A stretch of DNA of 64,000 bases, from the NCBI RefSeq assembly GCF_016862515.1, contig NZ_BONC01000028.1:40256-104255 (forward strand), read 5' to 3'. The translations under genes were made by a program, and so were the position numbers. The stretch comes from Asanoa iriomotensis. Its GTDB lineage: Bacteria > Actinomycetota > Actinomycetes > Mycobacteriales > Micromonosporaceae. This document shows positions 28,009-36,546 of this stretch, piece by piece (position 1 is the first letter of the stretch; the number at the start of each line of letters is the position of its first letter). The notes under the pieces were generated by a model. It ran no database searches and was not told where the DNA came from. It saw nothing but the letters and a program-made list of their open reading frames with translations.

Positions 28009-28605
28009 CTACTGTAGTTTCGATACCTTTGTCGGCTCGGGTCGCGGGAGCCTGAGTTCATCCATCTTCGTGACGGTGATTGGTACCTGCCAGGGCTCGT
28101 GGCCTTGAAGGTGGCAGGCGGCCATCAGCCGGATCGGGGGCCGGTAGGAACCATCGGCGGGTTTGTAGTCGACGGGCTCAAGCAGCGCGATCCGGGGGTC
28201 ACGTGCGACAACATCATCGAGGACCAAAATCGCCGGGTCGATGGCGTCGCCCTCGCCTGGGTTGAACCTATAGTGATTTCCTACCTTAACGAGCGGACCC
28301 GGGCTGTTCCACTGCGCACGGTGTGTTGGCCGGAGGGTCAATTCCACTCTGTCCAGACAGTGCATCGCGTCGGGACCCGCCAGAGTGATGACCACCATGA
28401 CGGCGCTCTCCTTCGGATCTACGAGATCAAGCAGGTTCGCGGTGGCTTCGAACTGCGGACGGAGGTCAGCGTGCCACCTCGCGTTCTCGATGCTTGACAG
28501 GGAAGTTGCCGCGCTGGCCGCATTTCGTGAGGCGCGCCACGCGAACACCGCGACAACGGCGCTTGCCAGAGTTCCGACGGCGCTGGCGATTTCAGGTGCA
28601 TCCAC
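28009..28605 (-). CDS. hypothetical protein with one N-terminal membrane helix
   Basis: GTG 28605 (AGAGGC upstream) gives 198 residues; a longer start at 28662 is possible. Residues 5-25 (EIASAVGTLASAVVAVFAW) form a single membrane helix. A short coiled region and a soluble domain follow, with DPAILVLDDVVARDPRIALLEPVDY and a TVTKMDELRLPRP tail. No catalytic motif is visible. It converges on the kinase gene inside the repeat-bounded segment. Confidence 0.65.
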   Translation of the reverse strand: MDAPEIASAVGTLASAVVAVFAWRASRNAASAATSLSSIENARWHADLRPQFEATANLLDLVDPKESAVMVVITLAGPDAMHCLDRVELTLRPTHRAQWNSPGPLVKVGNHYRFNPGEGDAIDPAILVLDDVVARDPRIALLEPVDYKPADGSYRPPIRLMAACHLQGHEPWQVPITVTKMDELRLPRPEPTKVSKLQ

Positions 28606-29133
28606 GCCTCTAAGGTAGGCGGCTCGCACCAGTTGGGTCGAGCTACGCCAGTGGCCCGGCACCCTCCACCGGTCGCAGACAATCCTGTCCGCCGAGCTTT
28701 CGCAGGGTCAGCTCGTCGAGCTCGGCGGCTCCCGCGCCCTGGCAGGCTAAAGGCGAACGCGGGTCACTACGGCGCCAACAAATATGTCGAGAACATCAGG
28801 AACACGCTCGACACGCGGCCACGTTTGCTGGGATCTGCCGTTCGCAGTCTCCCGTGCCAAGATCGCGTGCACTGTATTCGGCAGATCAGTGCACTCGCAC
28901 CTGGCTCGGTTCATGATTGCTTGCACGGAGGGTAAGCGGCTCCGGAGCTACCGCCGCCGTCTCCGGCGGGAGATCCACAAGTGGTGCCGGTTCTCACTCA
29001 CGAACATCTCGGCACGCGGCGCCGGCAACGTGGCGCCGAAAGTCGCGAACATCTGGCGCCCAATTTCGCGAACGAAGCCAGTCCCTCCATGCGCGGCTCA
29101 GAACCTGACTCAGGCGCGCCGAACGTGCGGAAG
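28606..29133. other. gene-free stretch containing the right repeat cluster
   Basis: No convincing gene. A 9-bp inverted pair GATCTGCCG (28832-28840) and CGGCAGATC (28879-28887) is present. The right repeat cluster occupies 28983-29072. Confidence 0.5.
28983..29072 (-). repeat. right cluster of three repeats, inverted relative to the left cluster
   Basis: Read on the minus strand the copies are TTCGCGAAATTGGGCGCCAG (from 29072), TTCGCGACTTTCGGCGCCAC (from 29049) and TTCGTGAGTGAGAACCGGCA (from 29004). Offsets of 23 and 45 bases mirror the left cluster. ACTCACGAACATC (28996-29008) is the exact complement of GATGTTCGTGAGT at 26307-26319. Confidence 0.65.
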
Positions 29134-30063
29134 CTAGCGGGTCAGTGCCCGTACGATTTCGTCGGCCAGTTGCCGGCTTCCGGTTGCGACGAAGGGCTGG
29201 CGTGGTTCCATCGCCTCCGCGATATCGGACTTGGACTTGAGCCTGTAGTCGAGTGGAACGTCGTGACCCTCAAGGTCGACCACGACGCCTCCGGCAGCGG
29301 TCAGGATGTAGTGGCCTGGCGCAAGGTCCCAGATGGCGAATCCTTTGGCGAATTCGATCACCGCTTCGGTGAAGCCGGCGGCAACGTGACACAGGCTCAC
29401 CGAGCCGAAGTCCAGTCCGATACGTCCTCGACGTCTGCCGTCTGATGCTGGCTCTTCGAGCGCTTCGATCAAGCCGGTCTGCCTGCTCAGCGGAACGAAC
29501 CGCTCGTTGGGCCGCATCAGAAAGTTGGTGACGATCGACTCGGAGAGCTTGCGAGGTGCACGAGGCCTGAGTTGGCGTCTGACGTTGTCTCTCGTCATCG
29601 CGTATGCGCGGTCGACCCCGTCTTCGTCCTGGGCGGCGACGTAGAGCTGGACGTGGTGGTAGATGTCGCCGACGGCTGCTGCGACGGGGCGCGCGAGTGA
29701 TCGCGAGTAGGCCATGACGTGGGTGTAGCCGTTCAGGGCCCGCACGGCGAGCTCGCTGGTGTCGAGCGGATCGACCAGGATGCACAGGTCGGGCTCGGAT
29801 TCGTTGCCGACGACTTGCGGCTCCGCTTCCTCGGATGCGTAGACGAAGGATCCCAGCCGGCCTGCGAGCAGTTCACGGTAGCGGTCATGCATCCAGAGGT
29901 CGTGGACGCTCAGGAAGTTGTCGGCATGACGCTTGTTGTCGTTCTCTCCGGGATCGCCGGAGAACGCTGCTGCGATCAGCTTGGGGCGGATGTCGTCCAT
30001 GGCGATGCGGACGACATCGGCCAGGTGGTCGCCGAGGTCGGCGGGAGTCGGTGCTGAGCCCAT
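29134..30063 (-). CDS. inositol monophosphatase-family phosphatase
   Basis: A 309-residue protein with the three metal-site elements of the family in divergent form: EEAE near residue 78, VDPLDTSE near 96 (DPIDGT in classical members) and WDLAPGHYILTAAGG near 248 (WDxAAG). These Mg2+ enzymes remove phosphate from inositol, fructose bisphosphate or 3'-phosphoadenosine nucleotides. The altered DPLDTSE suggests a special substrate. It lies 17 bases after the XRE-phosphoribosyltransferase gene, so the two form an operon. Confidence 0.82.
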   Translation of the reverse strand: MGSAPTPADLGDHLADVVRIAMDDIRPKLIAAAFSGDPGENDNKRHADNFLSVHDLWMHDRYRELLAGRLGSFVYASEEAEPQVVGNESEPDLCILVDPLDTSELAVRALNGYTHVMAYSRSLARPVAAAVGDIYHHVQLYVAAQDEDGVDRAYAMTRDNVRRQLRPRAPRKLSESIVTNFLMRPNERFVPLSRQTGLIEALEEPASDGRRRGRIGLDFGSVSLCHVAAGFTEAVIEFAKGFAIWDLAPGHYILTAAGGVVVDLEGHDVPLDYRLKSKSDIAEAMEPRQPFVATGSRQLADEIVRALTR

Positions 30064-30080
30064 GATCTCTCCACGTCTCG

Positions 30081-31199
30081 TTAGCGCAGCTCAAGCGGTG
30101 GTTCTATGCCCGGCGGACTCATCGTGGCGGCGATGAACACGGCTTCGAAGTCGGCCGCCCGCATGATATTTGCCCCGGTGAGGTCGTCGAAACGTGAGAC
30201 TTCCAGGTCCTTGCCTTTGGTCATGGCCCCGAAGACCGCGAAGTACAGGGATGCGCCCGGGTAGCGAGCGCGCAGCTCGCTGGCCATCTGTCCGACGACG
30301 TCGGCGTGCTTGACCTCGAAGTCACAGATGACGATCGTCGGTGCCTCGGGGGCGGGCGGGAAGAGCGACTGCGACGCCAACATGAGGCTGTCCCGGATTT
30401 TGTTGCTCCTGAGGTAGCCGATCGCGCAGCGCCCGAACTGGGCCGACGCCAGGAAGGTCGCCATGACCAGGCCCGCCTCGTTGATACCGAAGCAGATGTC
30501 GGCGTCCAGACGGCGGCCGAGGCTCTTGATCTGCCGGGCGAGGCGTTCGATGCCGAACCCGAAAACGTCCCACGGCAGGTCGAGGAGCTGTCCGGGCGTC
30601 GGGTTGGGAAGGGAGAACGCGCACACCTGCGGGTTGCCGTTCTCAACGGTCGGGACCTCGAGGTTGAAGTCGGGCCCGACCAACTCCGGGGCGTCGGCGG
30701 CCTGCCGGGGCTTCGGCGCCGGGGAGCCCTCGGGTGTTCGTTGTGAGGTTTGGTGTCCGGTGAACCGCTTGAGCGCGAGTTGGTCCTCCGGCGCGAGCCG
30801 TTCGTAGGCTTCGGCGACAAGGTCACCGGGTGACAGATCCTCGGTCGCGACTCCGAGCGGCCCGCGTCCGTATGCGGTGGCGAGGATGAGCAGACTGGCG
30901 AAGGTGGGCGGTGAGCCGGCGCCGCGGGTCCGTGCCCATGTCTCCCACGCGTTGATCGTTGTCCCGCCAAGACTTGTCTGATGGCCGGATACCTCGTTGT
31001 AGCGTGCGGCTGCCTGGTCCTGGGATAGACCAGCGGCGTATCTGAACGCCTGGAGGCAGGCCATGTCGCGATGCCGGTTCATCAGCTCGGTCGCGGTGAG
31101 CTTGACCGATCCGAGCTCCTGCCACAGTTGTTTGGCCTGGCGGGCAAGCTCACGGCCACGTGCCTGAGGACTCGCGTTCTGTTGAGGCGATCCACCCAT
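30081..31199 (-). CDS. XRE-type HTH protein fused to a phosphoribosyltransferase-like domain
   Basis: ATG 31199 with GGGGGTG upstream gives 372 residues. The N-terminal third has a helix-turn-helix-like segment (FRYAAGLSQDQAAARYNEVSG, then NAWETWARTRG). A linker around 150-185 leads to a type I phosphoribosyltransferase-like fold: DICFGINEAGLVMATFLA fits the early strand-helix, and TIVICDFEVKHADVVGQMA fits the PRPP loop, although the usual run of acidic and Thr residues is modified. It could be a regulator sensing PRPP or nucleotides, as PurR does. It is cotranscribed with the phosphatase and divergent from the permease/decarboxylase array. Confidence 0.7.
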   Translation of the reverse strand: MGGSPQQNASPQARGRELARQAKQLWQELGSVKLTATELMNRHRDMACLQAFRYAAGLSQDQAAARYNEVSGHQTSLGGTTINAWETWARTRGAGSPPTFASLLILATAYGRGPLGVATEDLSPGDLVAEAYERLAPEDQLALKRFTGHQTSQRTPEGSPAPKPRQAADAPELVGPDFNLEVPTVENGNPQVCAFSLPNPTPGQLLDLPWDVFGFGIERLARQIKSLGRRLDADICFGINEAGLVMATFLASAQFGRCAIGYLRSNKIRDSLMLASQSLFPPAPEAPTIVICDFEVKHADVVGQMASELRARYPGASLYFAVFGAMTKGKDLEVSRFDDLTGANIMRAADFEAVFIAATMSPPGIEPPLELR

Positions 31200-32083
31200 T
31201 GCTGCACCCCCGCTGCGGCCGGCTACCAATCCTGCACATAGGACACTAGCGTTGCCCATCCAAATGGGCAACTGGCGGCGGATGGAATAAACCCGCAGGT
31301 CAGAGCCACCCACCAATCCGAGTGTTGACGCTCCGTCACGCAGGTGTCTGACCGACACCGCTGTTGGCATGGTCTACATAGATGCGTCACTACAAGTCGC
31401 TTCGGCCGAGACGTACTTCTGCTCCATGCCATTCACATCGACCGCTGCGGCTGCCATCTGCAGGTGACGAACGGGCTCTGCTGGGAGAGAGATCGGCTTC
31501 TGTCCAGCCGGTTAGGAGGCCTTGATCGCAACCAATTATGAGGCCGGTCGGCGCATTGGTATGTCGGTGACCGGTCGCTGGTTCAAGGTCCACCGCCTGC
31601 GGCGTCTCTTGCCAGGGCACCGGCATGGTCCGTCCGTAAATGCCAGGCGGTGTGACGGCACGACCAGCCGAGGTGAGAGCGCCGGCGGCCGGTGGTTGCC
31701 GCGTGAATCGGACTCCGGGGGTGCGGCCTACCGCAGTTCGGGGCGTCTCTGCGGCGCGGGTTGGTTGGCGGTGACGGTGCGCGCACGTCACATCAGACCG
31801 GTGAACCCGACTCCGCCGGTCGGCGCGGCTCGAAACGGCCGCGGCGAGCGGCGCACGTCTCGTGGCCACAGTAAGTACAGGCTCCGTCCCGCCTTTCCAG
31901 CGGGTCCGGGGCGCTGGGCTCGGCGCCGGTGAACCTTCCGCTGATTGATCGGGCTGATCCGTAGCGAGCCGACGCGGAGCCGCGACCCTCGCGTCCATTT
32001 GCGCCACCTACGAATCGGTTAGTGGCCTCGCAGCGAGGTCACGTGTGAGAGCCCGTCTGGGCCCGACCTGGGGAGAAACGCAC
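31200..32083. other. long non-coding region between divergent island operons
   Basis: About 880 bases. Translations on both strands, including a 205-codon minus frame at 31390-32007, are Arg/Pro-rich and look non-coding. It must hold the promoters of the minus-strand regulator operon and the plus-strand array. A TTGACG hexamer at 31324 lacks a clear -10 partner. No tRNA, repeat array or origin was recognised. Confidence 0.5.
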
Positions 32084-32422
32084 GTGAGTCTGATGGCAAC
32101 CGGCTGGTACCGCTCCGCCGTCCGTGCTCGCCGACCCGACGCGAACAGACCAGCGGGCAGGTCAGGGCCCGTGTTCGCGGTCCGGGTCGACTGGCCGGAC
32201 GGTACGCACGAGTTCTTCGGGCCGATGGCCACGGTGGAGACGGCGTGGACGCAGAGCGGGCGTGTGCAGCGGTTTTGGCGGCAGGGCCCGATCCGTCCGC
32301 TGCGGGTGGAGCCGGTCACGACCAGTGTTAACGACTTCGACCTGCATCGCTCGCGGGTGGGTTGTAAGTCGCCGGACTGCCCGGTTCCGCCGGCCGCGGC
32401 CGGGCGGGAGGCGCAGCGGTGA
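32084..32422 (+). CDS. small hypothetical protein, first gene of the array
   Basis: GTG 32084 with GGGGAGA 8 bases upstream gives 112 residues. The readable part (GWYRSAVRARRPDA, FAVRVDWPDGTHEFFGPM) looks like a small beta-rich domain; the C-terminus has CKSPDCPVP. Its stop overlaps the permease start (GTGA). Unknown function. Confidence 0.55.
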   Translation: MSLMATGWYRSAVRARRPDANRPAGRSGPVFAVRVDWPDGTHEFFGPMATVETAWTQSGRVQRFWRQGPIRPLRVEPVTTSVNDFDLHRSRVGCKSPDCPVPPAAAGREAQR

Positions 32423-33852
32423 GGACCCGTTCGGTGACGGCGGCTGGTCGGCGGGGGTTGGCGCGGCGGAGTTTGGTGTGGCCGAGCTTGTTCGCGTTCG
32501 CTCTGACGGCGTCGGCGCCGTTGACCGCCGTGTACGGCGGTATCGGCAGCGCGTTGAACCTGACCGGCAATAGTGGGATCGCGTTCGGGTTCGTGGGTGT
32601 GACGGTCGCGTTGTTGCTGTTCACGAACGGCTATGTGGCCGTGGCCCGGGACCTGGTCCATACCGCTCCGCTGTATGCGCAGAACGCGCGTGGGGTGGGG
32701 CCGGTGTTCGGGGGGATGACGGCGGCGACAACGCTGTTTAGCTATAACGCGATTCAGGTCTGTCTGTATGGCCTGATCGGCGTGACCTTGTCCGGCAAAC
32801 TCGGCCTGCTTCCGTGGTGGGGTTGGGCCCTGGCGGTGTGGGCGGCCATCGCGGTCCTGGGGATGCTGCATGTGCGGGCCAGCGCCACCGTGCTCATGGT
32901 CCTGCTGGCAGTCGAGGTTCTCGTTGTGGTCGCGTTTGTGATGGCGGCTCTGGCGGCGCCGGCGGATGGGTCGACCGACCTGTCGCCGCTGCTGCCGTCT
33001 GCGCTCTTCGACGGTGGCGGGGTCAGCAGCGTTCTCGCGTTGGTGATTGCGAGTTTCATCGGGTGGGAGATCTCGGCCGCGTTTGGTGAGGAGGCCCGTT
33101 CAGAACGGGCGGTCGCGGTCGCGACGTTCGCGGCGGCGCTGTTCATCGGTCTGCTGTTGACGGCCTCGGCCGTGGCGATGGTCAACGCCGACCCCCACAA
33201 CGGTGTCCCGCCGAGCGGCGAGCTGGTCTTCACCACCCTGGACGCGGTGTACGGGACGGTCGTCTTCGCGGTGGCGAGCATCCTGCTGATCACCAGCATC
33301 ATCGCGGCCGGATTGTCGTTCCACCAGACCGCCGCCCGATACGGGTACGCCCTGTCCCGCGACGGACTGCTGCCGAGGTGGCTGGGCCGGGTGAGAGCGA
33401 CCAGCGGAGTTCCCGTCGGCGGGTCGCTAGCGCAGTCGGTGATCGGTCTGGTGACCATCGCGGGCTCGGCGGCGGCCGGTGCGAGCCCGGACACGCTGTT
33501 CGGGTGGGGCGCCGGCGCGGCGGCATTGGGGCTGCTGTCGACGATGGCCGCCACCTGTGTCTCGCACATCTTGTTCTTCCGCCGCGGCCACGGCCGCCCG
33601 GTCGGGGTGTGGACACGGCTGGTCGCACCGGTCCTCGGCGCGGCGGTGATGGTCTCGGTCGTAATCCTCCTACTCGCCCAGAACACGGTGCCCGCCCTGC
33701 CCTACGTCCTCGTTGGGTGCGCGGTCGCCGGAGGAGCACGCGCGGCCTGGGTGGTGCGTCACCGACCCGCCGCCCGGACAAGTTTCGGTGCGCCGAGCAA
33801 CGAGTTCCTCGAGACCGGCGGCCGGTTCGCCTCAGCGGAGGCCCGACTGTGA
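32419..33852 (+). CDS. APC-superfamily amino acid permease
   Basis: A 477-residue protein with about 12 membrane helices. SLFAFALTASAPLTAVYGG and the later FIGWEISAAFGEEARSE, the conserved helix 6 region, identify the APC family. The C-terminal 30 residues are soluble. In a 4-bp overlapping array with a histidine-decarboxylase-like enzyme it may exchange amino acid and amine or bring in the substrate. Substrate is inference. Confidence 0.88.
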   Translation: MRTRSVTAAGRRGLARRSLVWPSLFAFALTASAPLTAVYGGIGSALNLTGNSGIAFGFVGVTVALLLFTNGYVAVARDLVHTAPLYAQNARGVGPVFGGMTAATTLFSYNAIQVCLYGLIGVTLSGKLGLLPWWGWALAVWAAIAVLGMLHVRASATVLMVLLAVEVLVVVAFVMAALAAPADGSTDLSPLLPSALFDGGGVSSVLALVIASFIGWEISAAFGEEARSERAVAVATFAAALFIGLLLTASAVAMVNADPHNGVPPSGELVFTTLDAVYGTVVFAVASILLITSIIAAGLSFHQTAARYGYALSRDGLLPRWLGRVRATSGVPVGGSLAQSVIGLVTIAGSAAAGASPDTLFGWGAGAAALGLLSTMAATCVSHILFFRRGHGRPVGVWTRLVAPVLGAAVMVSVVILLLAQNTVPALPYVLVGCAVAGGARAAWVVRHRPAARTSFGAPSNEFLETGGRFASAEARL

Positions 33853-34661
33853 ACACCTCCAGACGGATGCGCGCGGACTACGACGAGGCGACGACGTCCG
33901 GCGTCTACCCCGCCCGGCAGGAGGATGTGGAGGCGTCGGGGATGTCCGCACGCGTCGACGAGGGCACCGCCGCGTTGTGGCTGCGAGAGAACACCGTCGT
34001 TCGCCTACGCAACGCGAACGTCCGGCAGGCGTACTACGCCTGGCAGCAGCGCAACAGCCACCCCGTCTGCCCACACGCGATGATCTTCCTCTACTCGGCA
34101 ACCGAGCCCCATCTGGATGTTTACGCCGGGACCCGTCAGACCCACGACATCGCGACGCTGCGCGACCCGCGCTACTTCGTCTATCAGGCCGTGACCGAAC
34201 CCGCCCGGCATTGGGCGTCCACACCGCAGGGCCTCGACCCGTTCACCCAGCTCTGCGACCAGACCGATGACCTACCCGCGGACGCGCAACGCGACCGCCG
34301 GTTCTACGGCATCGCATTGTCCACTCTGGATTCTATTTCCGCGCCGTGGGCGCAGCAGCAGGCGAAGAAGCCGAGCCGGCTTAGCGGCAAGTACGACCTT
34401 CCCGGCCGCCGTGAGCGACCTGAGGAGGTGTCGGGCACCGTGCTGGCCTACCTGCGTGACGGGAATGTCATGGTCATCGATCGCCGCGGCAGCACCGAGT
34501 TCAACGAGATCCAGATCTACACGAGTGCGCACCTGGTGACCCCGCACCAGCAGGTCAACGACTGGAACGGCTTTCCCCTGCCCAGGGGTACCGGTTGGAG
34601 CGGGGTGTGGGACCGCATGGCCGAGCTCCAAACCCTGCTCCTGGAACAGGAAGCGCGATGA
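33849..34661 (+). CDS. hypothetical protein of the permease/decarboxylase array
   Basis: 270 residues, soluble and rich in Arg and aromatic residues, not recognised. Visible blocks are WLRENTVVRLRNANVRQAYYAWQ, HLDVYAGTRQTHDIATLRDP and GTVLAYLRDGNVMVIDRRG. It begins at GTG 33849 within the permease stop and ends within the decarboxylase start, so it is translated as part of the unit. Confidence 0.65.
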   Translation: MNTSRRMRADYDEATTSGVYPARQEDVEASGMSARVDEGTAALWLRENTVVRLRNANVRQAYYAWQQRNSHPVCPHAMIFLYSATEPHLDVYAGTRQTHDIATLRDPRYFVYQAVTEPARHWASTPQGLDPFTQLCDQTDDLPADAQRDRRFYGIALSTLDSISAPWAQQQAKKPSRLSGKYDLPGRRERPEEVSGTVLAYLRDGNVMVIDRRGSTEFNEIQIYTSAHLVTPHQQVNDWNGFPLPRGTGWSGVWDRMAELQTLLLEQEAR

Positions 34662-35950
34662 CCAACGATCCTGCCGCCACGACGGCGCCGGCCGCCGCCA
34701 CCATGGCAAACCCCACCGCCTCGGCCGCGCAAGGGTACGTGGCCGCCCGTCTCGCGAAGCTGAGCGCCCGCCTCGACGCCGCCGGGGACGCCCTCGGGTT
34801 CCCCGCCGCGAGCGACGTCGACTGGAGCCCCCTCGCCGACATCTTCAGCCGAGGGCTGTTGAACAACCTTGGCGACCCGTTCGTTGATGGCCTGTTTCCG
34901 TTCCACAGCAAGGACTTCGAACGCGACGCCATCGGCATCCTCGCCGACCTGTTCCGGGCGCCGGCCGATGACGGGTGGGGATACATCGCGGCGAACGCGT
35001 CCGAGGCCACCGTCTACGGGCTCGATCTCGCTCGACGGCTGCACCCGGACGCGATCGTGCTGCACAGCGCCGCAGCGCATCCCGCCGTGGCGAAGGCAGC
35101 CCGTCTGTTGGCGATGCGGTCGGTGGTAGTCCGCACCGATACCCGCGGGGAACTCGACTACGACGACCTCGCCGACCAGGTCGCCGCCCGCCGCGATCGG
35201 CCGATCGTCGTGGTCGCGAACGCGGGCACCACGTTCACCGAGGCCGTGGATGACGTGCGTCGGGTCACCGCTGTGCTCGACGAGCTGGCGGTGCCGGTCG
35301 AGCGGCGGTTCATCCTGGTCGACGCGGCCCTGTCCGGCATCCCCCTGGCCACCCTCGACCCCGCCGCCCGGCCGGGTTTCGATTTCGCGGACGGGGCGGA
35401 CTGCGTGTTCGTGTCGGGGCACAAGTTCCTGGCCACGCCGATGCCGTGCGCTGCCGTCATCGTGAAGGCTAGCGTGCGCTCCCGCGCCCCGGTCGTGTCG
35501 TACACCGGCAGCCCGGACGCGACGATCTCCACCTCCCGCAACGGACACGCCGCCCTCGCCATCTGGTACGCCCTGACCATCTTCGGCCGCGACGGGCTTA
35601 CTGCCCGCGCCGTGAACGCCCGAGACCTCGCCGCCTACCTGCACACCGCGCTCGGCGAACGGGACTGGCCGGCGTGGCGTAACCCGCACGCGATGACCGT
35701 CACCCTGACCATCCCACCCGAACAGATCCGCACCCGGTGGCGGCTGGCGGACCACGGCGGCCGCAGCCACATCGTCTGCACCCCCGGAGTGACACGCGAG
35801 CACATCAACACCTTTCTGGCCGCAATCGACAACCACCGGCCGACTCCCGAACCCGACAACTCGACTGGCCAGGTCGCGAGCGTCAACGGGCGACGGGTGC
35901 CTCGCCAGTTGCGCCCCGGTGCCACGGCAGTAGCAGGTGACCACCGGTGA
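34658..35950 (+). CDS. PLP-dependent decarboxylase, histidine-decarboxylase-like (group II)
   Basis: A 430-residue protein collinear with Gram-negative PLP histidine decarboxylases as I remember them: LLNNLGDPF, DFERDAIGILADLF, GELDYDDL, NAGTTFTEAVDD, VDAALSGIPL (Asp222) and VSGHKF with the likely PLP lysine Lys256. The stacking His is kept at 141 (AAAHPAVAKAARLL). The cofactor-phosphate loop, usually TNGGTEGN, reads AANASEATVYG, so activity or substrate may differ. The N-terminal 25 residues are a low-complexity extension. Histamine or another amine may feed the pathway or leave through the permease two genes upstream. Confidence 0.85.
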   Translation: MTNDPAATTAPAAATMANPTASAAQGYVAARLAKLSARLDAAGDALGFPAASDVDWSPLADIFSRGLLNNLGDPFVDGLFPFHSKDFERDAIGILADLFRAPADDGWGYIAANASEATVYGLDLARRLHPDAIVLHSAAAHPAVAKAARLLAMRSVVVRTDTRGELDYDDLADQVAARRDRPIVVVANAGTTFTEAVDDVRRVTAVLDELAVPVERRFILVDAALSGIPLATLDPAARPGFDFADGADCVFVSGHKFLATPMPCAAVIVKASVRSRAPVVSYTGSPDATISTSRNGHAALAIWYALTIFGRDGLTARAVNARDLAAYLHTALGERDWPAWRNPHAMTVTLTIPPEQIRTRWRLADHGGRSHIVCTPGVTREHINTFLAAIDNHRPTPEPDNSTGQVASVNGRRVPRQLRPGATAVAGDHR

Positions 35951-36546
35951 CCACGATGCCGATCAACCAAGCGCCGAATACACAGCACACCTGCGATCCG
36001 ACCGCCTCCGCCGCCACGGCAGACCCCCATCAGGGGGCCGTGCTTTACGTGGCGGTCTCCGGTGCGGTCGTCGTGGTGCTGCACCCGGTCACCACGGGCT
36101 GGGCCTGCGCGGTGATCACCGATCCGAGCCACACCCACCGGCCCGGCGCGATCGCCGACCTACCCGACCGCGACGTCGAGTCCGCGGTGGCGGTCGAGCT
36201 GGTCGATCCGACCAGCTCGCTGCCCGCTGACGCGTTCGCGCGGGTGTGGTTGGGCCGGGTCTGGGGCGAGACCCGGGGCGGGCGTCTCTTCCCGGTCGCA
36301 CGGGTGCTGGTCGAGCAGGTCCGCGAGTCCGGCACCCGAACTGTGCTTCTCGATGCCGCCGCCAGGCGTCGTCTCGCCACCGTTGCCTACCTACGCCCCC
36401 AGGGGCTGGACAACATCCTGGCACGCCTGCAACGCAACAGCTTCCTGACGCCAGCCACAGGGCCACCCGACCTATACGTGCTGACCCTGCCTGCGCTTGA
36501 GATCTCCAACCCGTGCACCGCGGAGTCGGGGATTGGTCGGCGATGA
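35947..36546 (+). CDS. hypothetical protein of the array
   Basis: 199 residues starting at GTG 35947 inside the decarboxylase stop. A hydrophobic stretch GAVLYVAVSGAVVVVLHPV could be a beta hairpin or weak membrane segment. ARVWLGRVWGETRGGRLFPVARVL follows. Not recognised. It ends in an ATGA overlap with the ABC-like gene. Confidence 0.6.
   Translation: MTTMPINQAPNTQHTCDPTASAATADPHQGAVLYVAVSGAVVVVLHPVTTGWACAVITDPSHTHRPGAIADLPDRDVESAVAVELVDPTSSLPADAFARVWLGRVWGETRGGRLFPVARVLVEQVRESGTRTVLLDAAARRRLATVAYLRPQGLDNILARLQRNSFLTPATGPPDLYVLTLPALEISNPCTAESGIGRR

Noticed and set aside
31390..32007. 205-codon minus-strand frame in the divergent intergenic region
   Set aside because: Arg/Pro/Thr-rich, no ribosome site, no domain; not counted as a gene.
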